Shown here piece by piece: positions 50,736 through 60,343 of a stretch of DNA of 64,000 nt. The notes under the pieces are model-generated. The model was not told where the DNA came from, did not search any database, and worked only from the letters and a program-made list of their open reading frames with translations. Within the stretch, counting starts at the first letter, position 1. The number at the start of each line of letters is the position of its first letter. This stretch comes from Gracilariopsis chorda (lineage: Eukaryota > Rhodophyta > Florideophyceae > Gracilariales > Gracilariaceae): assembly GCA_003194525.1 (NCBI GenBank), contig NBIV01000088.1:186001-250000 (forward strand), read 5' to 3'. Made by a program: the position numbers and the translations under genes.

Positions 50736-51647
50736 ATGGGTAGAAAGAGGTTTTACGACGCCGCTCGTGATCTCACTCGAGACGTACACGACCCTCCGGA
50801 ACAACCTCGCTCCCGCCGCAGGCTCTCCATATCCTCCCTACTAATCGCCCCTCAAACCTGTGTCGCATGCTGGGACCCAGTTCCCCTAGAAGGCTCCGTC
50901 TTTCTCTGCAACACCTGTTGCGCCCCGCTCTGTCCGCCCTGCCTCACCCAGTATGCCCGCTCCGCAATCTCCGACCGTCAACTTCTCCCCCTAAGATGTC
51001 CAGACATTCACTGCAGAGCCCCTCTTCCTCTCTCCGCTCTCAACCACTTACTAACTGCTGCCGAAATTTCAAAGCTGTCTCGCTTCCAGTGCGAACTAGT
51101 TCGAAAACCTCCTGCAACCGATTTACCCTCGATTTCACAACTGCCTACCACCCCGCAACCCGACAGTGATACCACCTTTTTAGCACTCATGTACTCCAAC
51201 GGATGGCGAAGATGTCCAGAATGCGGCATCGGAATCGAGCGTACTTTCGGTTGTCCGCACATGGTTTGCGTTTGTGGCGGCGAGTTTTGCTACTCTTGTG
51301 GCGAGCCGTGGGGAAAATGTGGCCTCACATGTCCACGTCGTCATGCCGTTCCAACCGATCATGACCCTTTGCTCGCCCTTCTTCCCGCTCGTTTTGAGGA
51401 GCTTAGAGACGAAGTGTGGGAACGTATGGTCGCTTTGTTGCACCGACTGCGTCATCATCTCGAGAATGACTTTCCGCTACGATTGCCCAACTCGTACCCG
51501 AATCATGCCTCGGACTGGCCCACCCTTATGCCGCAGTTGGTGTCGCAGGGGTTCACTTGCACGTCTACCAACACTGCCGCTCGAACGCGACTTAGTGAAT
51601 CGCGCCCTGTCAAGATGAGGCTCAGGTCCTTGGTGCACCCTGAGTAG
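50736..51647 (+). CDS. RING/RBR-like E3 ubiquitin ligase, reduced middle domain
   Basis: A 303-residue protein with two cysteine-rich modules. The first, residues 42-93 (CVACWDPV, CNTCCAPLCPPC, CPDIHC), resembles RING1 of RBR ligases. The second, residues 160-200 (CPECGIGIERTFGCPHMVCV, then CGGEFCYSCGEPWGKC), has the RING2/Rcat signature; Cys173 corresponds to the catalytic cysteine that forms a ubiquitin thioester. The IBR domain expected between them is missing: only a 65-residue linker with no Cys-His pattern lies there. The C-terminal 100 residues are unremarkable. Function as an E3 ligase is inference. The ATG at 50736 follows a long C-rich leader that is open in frame. Confidence 0.7.
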   Translation: MGRKRFYDAARDLTRDVHDPPEQPRSRRRLSISSLLIAPQTCVACWDPVPLEGSVFLCNTCCAPLCPPCLTQYARSAISDRQLLPLRCPDIHCRAPLPLSALNHLLTAAEISKLSRFQCELVRKPPATDLPSISQLPTTPQPDSDTTFLALMYSNGWRRCPECGIGIERTFGCPHMVCVCGGEFCYSCGEPWGKCGLTCPRRHAVPTDHDPLLALLPARFEELRDEVWERMVALLHRLRHHLENDFPLRLPNSYPNHASDWPTLMPQLVSQGFTCTSTNTAARTRLSESRPVKMRLRSLVHPE

Positions 51648-52584
51648 GGAGAAGTAGTCTGTTTGAGCCAAAAGATGTCGTCATCAACAGTGTTTTTCTG
51701 TCGTTATGTTTGTATCTGTGGATGGTCTTTGTTTCAGTTTTTCTGGATGGATTCGTTGCGAAAGCAAGTAATGCGCTTGAGGTATATACTGTGACGGACA
51801 GAAATGTGAAATAAGTGGTCTGCGTTTTACCGACGTGATTCGCAAAACTTGAGAGAGAATGAGCAAAAGCCAATCTGGGGCCTTTGATAAGGAACGAATC
51901 TATTTGTCGTACGGAAAGGAACCTGTCAACCGCTACCGTTTTGCTCGCAACATGGGTGCCGTTACGCTTGGTGTTCGTTGATGCGGTATGATAAGCTTCC
52001 TGTTGTCCTGACTGATGTTACTTTTTTTGTGCTTGGGATTTGTTCTCGGGAGTGGTGTATACGTCTCACATCGGTTCTTCTTTCGTTTGCTGCTTGTTTG
52101 AATCATTACCCACAGACGAGGATGGCGAACTGTCTTTTTTCTTAAATGTGTTTGCAACGCTTCGGTTTCCAGCTCATCACCCAGTGGAGAAAACGTATCC
52201 TCTAACAGCTATCGTGTCTTCTTTTTCAAAATTTGATACTTGTCCTCAGCGGTTTTTAGATGTAGTATTACACAACAGCACAACAGATCCCTCTTTTGTT
52301 TTCTTTTCGTTTTGCTTTCGGATCGCTCCAACATGGATTTGAAATAACGATAGGAAGTCAGTGCTTCTGATGTTGTTGAACTTGTCCAGCTGTTAGTTTC
52401 ATTTCCAAACGAACAGGTAAACGGAGGACCTTCATCTCTTCTTGGGCGTAGACTACTCCAGCCGGAAAAAGAGACGCGTGGCGAATCGGAGGACGCACGA
52501 GATTGCGTCGTCACAAGCGTAGGACATACTAACATTTCTCAACTCTTGTGTGTGCAGCAGTATTATGTGTAATCGTTTCAACTC
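51648..52584. other. Intergenic stretch between convergent genes
   Basis: About 0.9 kb holding the two 3' flanks. No supported gene or motif. Confidence 0.5.
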
Positions 52585-53610
52585 TTAGACCTGTTCCCAT
52601 TTGGGATTGCCAGTCTTGTCAACCAACAAGGCACGAACTCCTTCTACAAAATCCCATCGCGCGGCAAGATCTGCGTCGGCGACCAGTTCTCTATCGAGAG
52701 CTTCGATGAATCCACCTGACTTGTATCCCTCCTTCATTACGCGTAAACACTCATCAAGAGCCCGAGGGGATGCCTTCCTCATCGCTGCAGCCGCTTGCTT
52801 CGCCCAATCGTCCTCCTTGCGCTCTATTGCCTGCAAAATGTGCGATACGCTGCCGTAGGAGAACAAGTCGTCAATGATGCGACGCATCTCAGACTCGGCG
52901 TTTGACAGATGTGTGGTGCCCGCAAGACCGTTCTGCGCACTTTTCAAGACCGCCTGCTCACTGACGCCGATTAGATCGGCGCCGATCCACTGGGCGTCTA
53001 TCGCCCCATCGGCCAAACCGAGCTGTATTGCATCGGGAGCATTAATGCGAGCACCTGTTAGAGCGGCGTACATGCCGACACAGCCTGGCATTCTAGAGTA
53101 GAAATGAGTCGCGCCGCAGTCGGGTACCAGTCCGATTGCCACTTCAGGCATGGCGAACAATGCGTTGGGAGTAACCAGTCTGACAGCACATGATTGAAAG
53201 AGACCCTGACCCGCTCCAAAGGCAAAACCGTCTGCAAGCGCTACTGTGACGACGCCGGAGTCACGAAGCGAGGCCATTCGTTCCATGAAGCGATACTCCT
53301 TGTTAAGCGTGCCCCAAGCGGCGGCGCGACGTGACTCGGATTGAAGTGGACCTGCGTTTATAACTTTTTCTCGCAACATTCGTACGTCTCCGCCCGCGGA
53401 GAAGGCGCGTCCTGAGGCGGTTAGAAGGACGTAACAGGGTGATTTGACAGTGTCTATGATTGCATCGAGCGCTGTGAAAGTTGCGGGTTGAAGGGCGTTG
53501 AGCGATTTTTCTCGCACTAACTTGATGTGGTGGATGGTCTCGCCAGTGGCGATTGTGCGCAGTGTGTGCGTGAGACCGCCGTTAGTGAGTACGGTAGGAT
53601 CGAGTTTCAT
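52585..53610 (-). CDS. 3-hydroxyisobutyryl-CoA hydrolase-like protein (HIBCH/CHY1)
   Basis: A crotonase-fold enzyme that in valine breakdown releases 3-hydroxyisobutyrate from its CoA ester. In the 341-residue product, SAGGDVRML (71-79) forms part of the oxyanion hole, FAFGAGQGLF (129-138) is the second glycine-rich loop, and MPEVAIGLVPDCGATHFYSR (154-173) is the HIBCH signature with Glu156 and Asp164. The C-terminal region from about 260 is helical as in ECH_2 proteins. Length fits HIBCH (about 340-385). The first ATG is at 53610. In-frame upstream codons to 53688 read like a mitochondrial presequence (Ser/Arg-rich, no acids) but have no ATG, so a non-ATG start or an upstream exon is possible. 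Confidence 0.85.
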   Translation of the reverse strand: MKLDPTVLTNGGLTHTLRTIATGETIHHIKLVREKSLNALQPATFTALDAIIDTVKSPCYVLLTASGRAFSAGGDVRMLREKVINAGPLQSESRRAAAWGTLNKEYRFMERMASLRDSGVVTVALADGFAFGAGQGLFQSCAVRLVTPNALFAMPEVAIGLVPDCGATHFYSRMPGCVGMYAALTGARINAPDAIQLGLADGAIDAQWIGADLIGVSEQAVLKSAQNGLAGTTHLSNAESEMRRIIDDLFSYGSVSHILQAIERKEDDWAKQAAAAMRKASPRALDECLRVMKEGYKSGGFIEALDRELVADADLAARWDFVEGVRALLVDKTGNPKWEQV

Positions 53611-56600
53611 GCTGGGAGGATTGCGGAATGACTTTGTTAAGCTTGGTAAGCTTCGATGGAGTGAACGCGAAGACGCGGCGACTTTCAACAGAGCACAATT
53701 CGCTCATGCCGTTGTCATGTGCAAGATCACAGATCACGAATGATGCAACGAATCAAGGAACATGTACAGACAAACAGCTCAGCTCGAAGTAGATCAGATC
53801 AGCAATGGATTAATACACCATTTGGGATTTTGCCATTTGAGGAGTCTGCTGATGCAGAAGGTTCAATCGTTGGTTACTCCTTGCTATGATAACGTAGTTT
53901 CGAATTCTATGCTATCCTTTCTACAAGCACGTATCCGAAAAGCGCTCCAATGATTTAGAAGATCGCGTTCGAAAGAACCAGGCACCGCATTCTTTTTCAT
54001 GTTTTCATCCTGCTGATGCCGGACTCGTGTGCACTTAAACAATTATGTCCACTGTCCACATAAGTGTAGAGACATTAATTAAAGCACGTTAGATATCACG
54101 TATCTGTCGTCCGTTCACGTCTCGAACTTGACGCATCGTGCTTTGTACGCCTCTTCGTTCCATTGGTTACAAAATGTGCTACATGTAACAGTGATGTAGT
54201 GCCATTTCTCCCCTCTTCTTTCGGACCCTCTCCAGATATGCTCTGAACAGATATTGTAGACTCTCAACCAGCCCAAAATCAGTGTGCTCTTATCAGGAAC
54301 TGATTACAGTAATCATGATCACCACCATCGTCATATCTTCTTTCTCTTTACATGGAATGCCCATATTTTCGATCCCTGGGTTGGTCCCCGTGGGACGGTT
54401 CTATTCGCTGACACGAAAGCTTTATTGTCGGAAGCAGTCTCAATCGCTAATCGACCTCGCCTTGCTTTGATCGAAGATCGATTATCACATCAATAGTCAA
54501 GCCCAAGCCCTAAGAACTCTTCAAACCCTCCAACGACTGTTCAAAACGAATTCTTCGGGCTTTTCGATGTTTTCTATCACAGCTTGGTGGAGTGTGAGGT
54601 AATCAAAAGAGCCGTGCCGGCCAGCAATTCATGTTGCAGTGTTCGTCCCATTTACCGCAGACAGATTCACAATATCTTCTGAAACCTGGATTGATGTGTC
54701 TCAGCTGGTCAGAACTAATATTGGACGGGTCGCTGTTGTACTATTCGGCGATCGTCGAATGATCTTCACTCACTATTTCTAAACTGAATTAATCTCCTGA
54801 CACTTGCATTTAGGAATCAAATGTCTGATGCTTCAAAAACAATTCAGCTTTGAAACCTTCTCACCTTGTATTCCGGAATAAAACGTACCCTCTGTAACAC
54901 GATAATTTATTATTAAAGCAATTAATGAAGCAATGAACGCGATGCGCTCACTTGCGAGAAGATTGAGAAAATATACGGACATATGATGATAGTATTGTAC
55001 AAGTTGTTGGCTTACTGTTCTGCAGCCCCTGCTTAAAAGGTTTTTGCACGGAGTACGTGACGTTGTAAGGTGTCGATATCCACGTCACAAACACGCGGTT
55101 GAAGGTGACGCGTCAAGGCGCGCGTTGTCAGATAAGGTCATTCTGCATCACGATCGCCCTCAAGAGAAGGTTCTTATGGTTCCTGACCGTGACTTCACAG
55201 TGGCATTATGCGCGGTATCTGAATCTATTGCTGGTCACGCACAAACAAACCCTCCGTTTATTGCAGTTGGCTTGCGTAGAGAATTTTGACAGCAAGAAAT
55301 CAGTTTGTGATAATTCCTTTGCCCGATACCAATAACGGGCGTCGGACCATGTTTTAATTGCATTGGCTTCGTGTCTGCGCCTTATGCTGGCAAGATTCAG
55401 GTGGGATAAAAGTAGGTCTTCGTTTATGTCTCATTCACTGAGAATCACATTTCTATTCTATCAGGAACAACAATTCATGAAAAACGCATGAGGTAGCAAA
55501 AGAAACTCTTTGAAGCGCGGTGCGTGAGGGGATTTAGAAGGTTGCATTGTGCGTGATGCACATCGCAACCTTCTAAACTGCGTCACAGTGCATCATGCTC
55601 GTAGTGTCTCCAGACTCTGTACGGAGTCCAGGGTAATGCTGACTTGGATAGAAGGAATACTTGGAACGTAACGGCATGGACTGCGATGACGTTTCTAAAG
55701 AACTCTTTTTGTTTTCTAAAGGAACGACGGGGTGGAAGCAGCTATCACGTGCGTAGTGCGCACGACGCCGATCTACAAGGGCTGCGTTGAATGTGGCTAC
55801 AAGGGAAGGATAGACGGGAAGAACTGAATTGGAGGCGTGCGTAGGAAAAAAGGGCATAAGCTTATACCAATAGAAAGCATTTGAAAGCGGGTGTCAGCAA
55901 AGCAGGCGGTGGCGAAACAACGAAGGGAAAGCAGGGATGCGAATAACAAAGCTTGCGCACATGGAAGAGAAGTTTGTACCGACAAGTGGGTGCATATTTG
56001 GTGTGCAACACGAATGACGGTGGACGCATGTTGGGCGGTTTTGAAGTGAGCCGATCGGCGGGTTATAGGTTGTGGGACGTGACAAAAACGGTGGCGAAAG
56101 TGTTGATTGCGATGGACGGAAAGTTAGGGACGACGATATGAGAGAACACAAATGGGCCGCTGTGAACGGTTAGTGAGTGGGGACAGCGGAATGAAGACGT
56201 GTTCGAGGGTATTGTCTGAGCCGGATTGGTTTCGTAGCGGGAAGGTTATTGTAGGCGGGACGTATGAAAAAGATTGTGTAACGTGCTGAAGATGAGCGGA
56301 TGCGGATGTGATGAGTGGGGCCGGTTGTTGCGAAAGTTTCGTACGTGAGGATTAGATGTGTGTACGTAAAGATGTTGGCGAAGATATTTGAGGGGGTGTG
56401 GGGGTGGGGGCGGGGGGGGGGGGGAGGGGACGGGTTTGAGGCGGTGAGAGTTGGGCCTGGAATCGGATACGATTTGTGGGTAAGGGGTGCAGGGGATCGG
56501 TTTGTGCAGCATGTTTGACAAAGCGGGACAAAGTGGTGCTGCGGCAGCGGCTCAGCTGGAGCGCGGACTGCGATAAATACGGGGGGGATGGTAGGGAAGG

Positions 56601-56618
56601 GACGGAGGGTAGGAGTGC
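53611..56618. other. Gene-poor stretch with a notable hairpin
   Basis: 3 kb between the HIBCH-like gene and the Myb gene. No supported coding region. It contains a long perfect hairpin at 55533-55577. From about 55.9 kb the plus strand becomes G-rich, ending in a 13-base G run (56412-56424). Confidence 0.45.
55533..55577 (+). other. 45-base two-tier hairpin
   Basis: TTTAGAAGGTTGC (55533-55545) pairs perfectly with 55565-55577. Inside, TGTGC and GCACA form a second stem around GTGAT, separated by a 2x2 internal loop. It lies in a gene-poor stretch. It may be a small structured RNA, a terminator or a palindromic element footprint; no family is recognised. Confidence 0.75.
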
Positions 56619-57098
56619 ATGTGGATGTGTTACTTGGAGCAAGACAACAAAGCCACGACGATGACAAGCGCCAAGAGCGGGCCGGTGGAGTGGACGGGGA
56701 AGGCGTCATGCCAGACGGGCGGAGCAGGCGGTCGAAGAAAGACACGACGCGGCTGCTACACGCGCTTCTCCGCGGCGGAGGAGGCGCAGTTACTGGAGGG
56801 CGTGCGCAAACACGGCGCGGGAAAATGGAAGAAGATTCTCAACAGCTACTCGTTTCACCGCAAGCGCACGGCGGTGGACCTAAAAGACAAGTACCGCAAC
56901 ATGCTGCGCGCGCGCGAGCGGCAAAAAGCGCGCTGCGCGTCACCGGCGGCGGCAGCGCTGTCTAGCTGCGAGAGACGCGTGGAAGCGCCGTCCGCAATGT
57001 GTCTGGCGCGCCTCTTGTGCGAGCCCCTTCAACCGACACTTGCCCCAACTCCACCGCCGCCACCGCCGCCACCGCCGCCACCGCCGCAGCGCCCATAA
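56619..57098 (+). CDS. Single Myb/SANT telobox protein (TRF-like)
   Basis: A 159-residue protein with one Myb/SANT repeat at residues 48-97. It carries FSAAEEAQLLEGVRKHGAGK and the telobox signature RTAVDLKDKYRNM, in which plant and animal telomere-repeat binders have VDLKDKWRN. Trp is replaced by Tyr at one position. Telobox proteins bind double-stranded telomeric repeats or related promoter boxes. It lacks the TRFH dimerisation domain of animal TRF proteins and the H1 domain of plant Smh proteins. The C-terminus is a run of prolines coded by a CCG/CCA array (57049-57090). ATGs at 56619, 56625 and 56661 are in frame; the last may be the true start. Confidence 0.7.
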   Translation: MWMCYLEQDNKATTMTSAKSGPVEWTGKASCQTGGAGGRRKTRRGCYTRFSAAEEAQLLEGVRKHGAGKWKKILNSYSFHRKRTAVDLKDKYRNMLRARERQKARCASPAAAALSSCERRVEAPSAMCLARLLCEPLQPTLAPTPPPPPPPPPPPPQRP

Positions 57099-57433
57099 AC
57101 GCGCCACTCCGCCCCCCCCCCGGTAGACTATCTTTCCCTCCCGCCCGCAACCAGTACGTACAGTATATGCTGTAAGCGCCCACCCCCCCCAACCCCCCGA
57201 AATCTTCCAAGAAACACCCACACCTCGCCACGTGTGCGCGCGCACATGCGCAGCGCGCGCTCTTTGCCGCGGGAGCGGAGAAGACGGCCGTGCCGCGGAC
57301 GCTTTTTATATGCGCGTCAACGAGCCGCCGCCGACCAGCCACCGACCCGCCTTCTCCAGTGCCCCGCAAGCCCTCGCCAATCGCACATCCCCACACACGC
57401 GCGCCACCCCCGTCACAAAGCTCCCAACCAACC
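57099..57433. promoter_or_regulatory. Short promoter of the DEAD-box-fold gene
   Basis: 335 bp with a 10-base C run (57112-57121), further C tracts and a pyrimidine/C-rich leader. The two genes face the same way. Confidence 0.5.
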
Positions 57434-60343
57434 ATGCACTCCACCACCGACGCCCACGTCCCCGACTCCGATCGTCCCACCACCCCCCCCGCCCCATCGC
57501 CCTCACCCCCCCCCTTCCGCCGACTAATCTACACCCGCGGTCGCCCCCGCCCCCGCGGAAGGGGCCGCGGAAGACCGTACAATCACCACCGTTTTTCATC
57601 TCCGCACGCCTCCCGACCCGTCACCCCTCCGCTGCATCTGGTCAAGCTTGTCGATGCCCCCCCCAAGGAAAACGGCCCCGTTGCCGCCTCCCCCGCCGCA
57701 CTAACCCCCAAACCCCAAGTCGCACCTACAGCTCCCCCAGCTCCGGCCGATGCACCGCCCGCAGCGCCAGTTCCCGCTTCTCACACTCCGTTTCGCCCTT
57801 CCTTCCAGCTTGTTGTCCCGGCCCCACACCCCGCTCCAGCCCCGTCCGTGTCGGCCCCGCCTTCAGCTCAGTCCCAACCCGCCCCACATCAAGCCCCAGA
57901 TCACAATCCAGAAGCCACTCCCGCCCCACCGCGTACCCAACGCCTGCGCAGAAGCCAAACGCCGAGGGCGCCGTATATCCGTTTCCAATCTTCACACCCC
58001 CCGGCTTCAAAACCCCAAACCGCCCACCCTGACCACAAGGCACCAGCACAAACCACACGTCAGCCACGCACCTTGAATACCACCCCCGCACCCCTTCCCC
58101 CGTCTTCCCTTTCTTCTCAGCAGCCCGCTCAACAACTTCCTGCTGAGAACATTCAATCTACCCCTAAACTACCGCCTAAGTCACCCCTTGCCAATGGCAA
58201 CAACCCACACACCCCAAATGTACCATCTACATCTACATCCACCCAAAGCGCCACTGCCCATTCCAAACCCTCTGCTGTCTCCGTCGCCAACCACAGAACC
58301 TGGCAATCATCTCACCGCACTGCTGCGACTACTGTCAAGCCGAACGGTAATACCCATGCAGACAACCGACAACCGCGCCCTACCCAACCTATTCAAACCA
58401 ATTATCAGCCTAATCCCACCACTGCTTCTGCAGCCCCACCTGCCCCTCCTGTCTCTCAGCCCTCAAAGCCTGTTCATCTCACTCCCTCTATCAAACCTGT
58501 CCATGCCACCAAGACACACTCCACCCACGAAAGGAGCAAACCTCGTTCCGAATCAAGGCGTCGTCATCCCCGCCACTCTCCATCGTCGCCTGACAACCGA
58601 TCGTCAGCACCCGCTCCACCGTCATTGCAGAGTGCTTCCTCCGAACCACCCTCGGCACCTGCTACGCCTGCTCAATCGGTTCAACCTCCAAGTACCCAGG
58701 AACAACAACCAGCCACAACCTCGGATCCTGCGCCCTCGGACTCCACTCCGGTACAATCAGCACCCCTGGCTCTTGGCGCTTCATTTAGCGACCTCAAGAT
58801 TCATCCTTTGCTGAAGCATGTCATAACTACCAAGTTCTGCTTTCAAAACATGACTGCCGTGCAGGAACGTACTATTCCGGTCGCGATTACCGGATCCGAC
58901 GTCATAGTGAGTACCCGGTCCCCGGTTGGCAAGGCATTGGCTTTCCTGCTGCCGGCCTTACATCGCACCATTACCGAGCCCCAGGACCCTACCCCCGTCC
59001 TCGTCATCGCTCCCGCCCGACATATGGCTCACCGTATCTTCGCCACCGCCCGACCTGTGGCTCACCGTATCTTCTCCACCGCCCGCATCTTGCTCTCGTT
59101 TTCAGAGCAATATACGGTTCGCTTATGTTCGGTAGGCACCTCTGTGAAGATGGATCTGGAGCTCATGCGCAAGGATAACCAGCCCACAGTGCTTGTGGCC
59201 ACTCCGGCTCGTTTGCTTATTCACCTCCAGAATGAGTCCTCGGGCTTTGCTGAGGCCCTCAGCCAGATCAAAGTACTTGTTCTTGATGACGCTGACCGGC
59301 TGTTTGCGGATTTGCTGTACCCTCAGCTCAAGGAGATTTTGCCCTTCCTCCCGCCCCCTGAGCGGCGCCAGACGATGGTCTTCACCTCCAATTTCACAAA
59401 AGAATTTGAAGCTACCGTGGCTTCCTCTCTCAGACCGGAGTACGAGATTGTCGACTGCATTAGCGAGCAGAACGGCTCTTTGAAGGTGGCGCACTCGCTG
59501 CTTGTGGCCGATCTACCGCAGCAGTCAGCGGCTCTGGGTGTGCTCCTCATGCAGTGCATGAAGTTGTCGGGTTATAAGATTGTCGTGTTCTTCACTACTC
59601 TAAGTCTCACGCAGTTCTACGCGGATGTCTTTGAGGCTATGGAGCTCTCCGTGCTTGTGTTACACCCGCGCTTGTCTTCGGAAGAGCGTGATCGAGTCCT
59701 TGCCAACTTCCGCGATCAGAGTGGTGTCGTACTTTTCACCTCTGAACTCGTTTCACGAAGCTTGCAACTGGCTCAGGCGTCGAGCGTGATTCAGGTGGGG
59801 CTCCCGACAGATCGCGCTCAGTATGTCAAGCGTATTTCGCGAGCCTCGCATGCGAAAAAAGGTGGAAGTGCAGTGGTTCTCTTGGCGCCATTTGAGAAGG
59901 AGGCATTCACGAAGGAAGCGACGGACCTTGCGTTCAAAGAAATCGAGAAGCTTCCTGATGATATGATCAGCGCAATGCAAGCGGGTACAGGAGAGGCCAT
60001 CAAAAAGATTCCTTCCTTCGTCAAGGAAAGGGCGTATCGTGGCTACCTTGGGTTTTACCACTCGCGTGCCGAACAGCTCGGCAAGTCTCAGAAAGAAATG
60101 GTCGACATGGCTGGTGAATGGGCTCGCCAGGTTGCGAAGTTAACTGAGGTTCCGTCGATCACGAAGAGCTTGGTTGCTCGAATGCGTATCGATGAGGAGT
60201 CGGTCAATGTTATACCCGACTTTCCGCGACGTGGCAGGGGTCGAGGTCGGGGCCGCGGTCGGGGCCGCGGTCGTGGATGGGGCTATTCGCATAGAGGCCG
60301 AGGCGGCTATCGAGGTCAGAGTAGAGCTGACGCGGAGCAATAA
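57434..60343 (+). CDS. DEAD-box-fold protein with degraded ATPase motifs
   Basis: A 969-residue protein. Residues 1 to about 440 are Pro/Ser/Thr-rich and disordered, with an RGR-rich patch near 30. The rest has the two RecA-like domains of DEAD-box RNA helicases in order: Q motif (TAVQERTIPVAI), motif I, motif Ia, motif II, III, then the helicase C domain. Nearly every catalytic motif is altered: motif I reads STRSPVGKA instead of AxTGxGKT, motif II DDAD instead of DEAD, motif III TSN instead of SAT, and motif VI KRISRASH instead of HRxGRxGR. A 33-bp tandem duplication (59015-59080) repeats 11 residues around motif Ia. The C-terminus is an RG-rich tail that probably binds RNA. It is probably a non-catalytic RNA-binding relative; the native role is unknown. 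Confidence 0.8.
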   Translation: MHSTTDAHVPDSDRPTTPPAPSPSPPPFRRLIYTRGRPRPRGRGRGRPYNHHRFSSPHASRPVTPPLHLVKLVDAPPKENGPVAASPAALTPKPQVAPTAPPAPADAPPAAPVPASHTPFRPSFQLVVPAPHPAPAPSVSAPPSAQSQPAPHQAPDHNPEATPAPPRTQRLRRSQTPRAPYIRFQSSHPPASKPQTAHPDHKAPAQTTRQPRTLNTTPAPLPPSSLSSQQPAQQLPAENIQSTPKLPPKSPLANGNNPHTPNVPSTSTSTQSATAHSKPSAVSVANHRTWQSSHRTAATTVKPNGNTHADNRQPRPTQPIQTNYQPNPTTASAAPPAPPVSQPSKPVHLTPSIKPVHATKTHSTHERSKPRSESRRRHPRHSPSSPDNRSSAPAPPSLQSASSEPPSAPATPAQSVQPPSTQEQQPATTSDPAPSDSTPVQSAPLALGASFSDLKIHPLLKHVITTKFCFQNMTAVQERTIPVAITGSDVIVSTRSPVGKALAFLLPALHRTITEPQDPTPVLVIAPARHMAHRIFATARPVAHRIFSTARILLSFSEQYTVRLCSVGTSVKMDLELMRKDNQPTVLVATPARLLIHLQNESSGFAEALSQIKVLVLDDADRLFADLLYPQLKEILPFLPPPERRQTMVFTSNFTKEFEATVASSLRPEYEIVDCISEQNGSLKVAHSLLVADLPQQSAALGVLLMQCMKLSGYKIVVFFTTLSLTQFYADVFEAMELSVLVLHPRLSSEERDRVLANFRDQSGVVLFTSELVSRSLQLAQASSVIQVGLPTDRAQYVKRISRASHAKKGGSAVVLLAPFEKEAFTKEATDLAFKEIEKLPDDMISAMQAGTGEAIKKIPSFVKERAYRGYLGFYHSRAEQLGKSQKEMVDMAGEWARQVAKLTEVPSITKSLVARMRIDEESVNVIPDFPRRGRGRGRGRGRGRGRGWGYSHRGRGGYRGQSRADAEQ
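59015..59080 (+). repeat. 33-bp in-frame tandem duplication in the DEAD-box-fold gene
   Basis: Units 59015-59047 and 59048-59080 differ at three positions and encode ARHMAHRIFAT and ARPVAHRIFST. They lie where motif Ia (usually PTRELAxQ) belongs, so they add a turn to a conserved helix. Confidence 0.9.
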
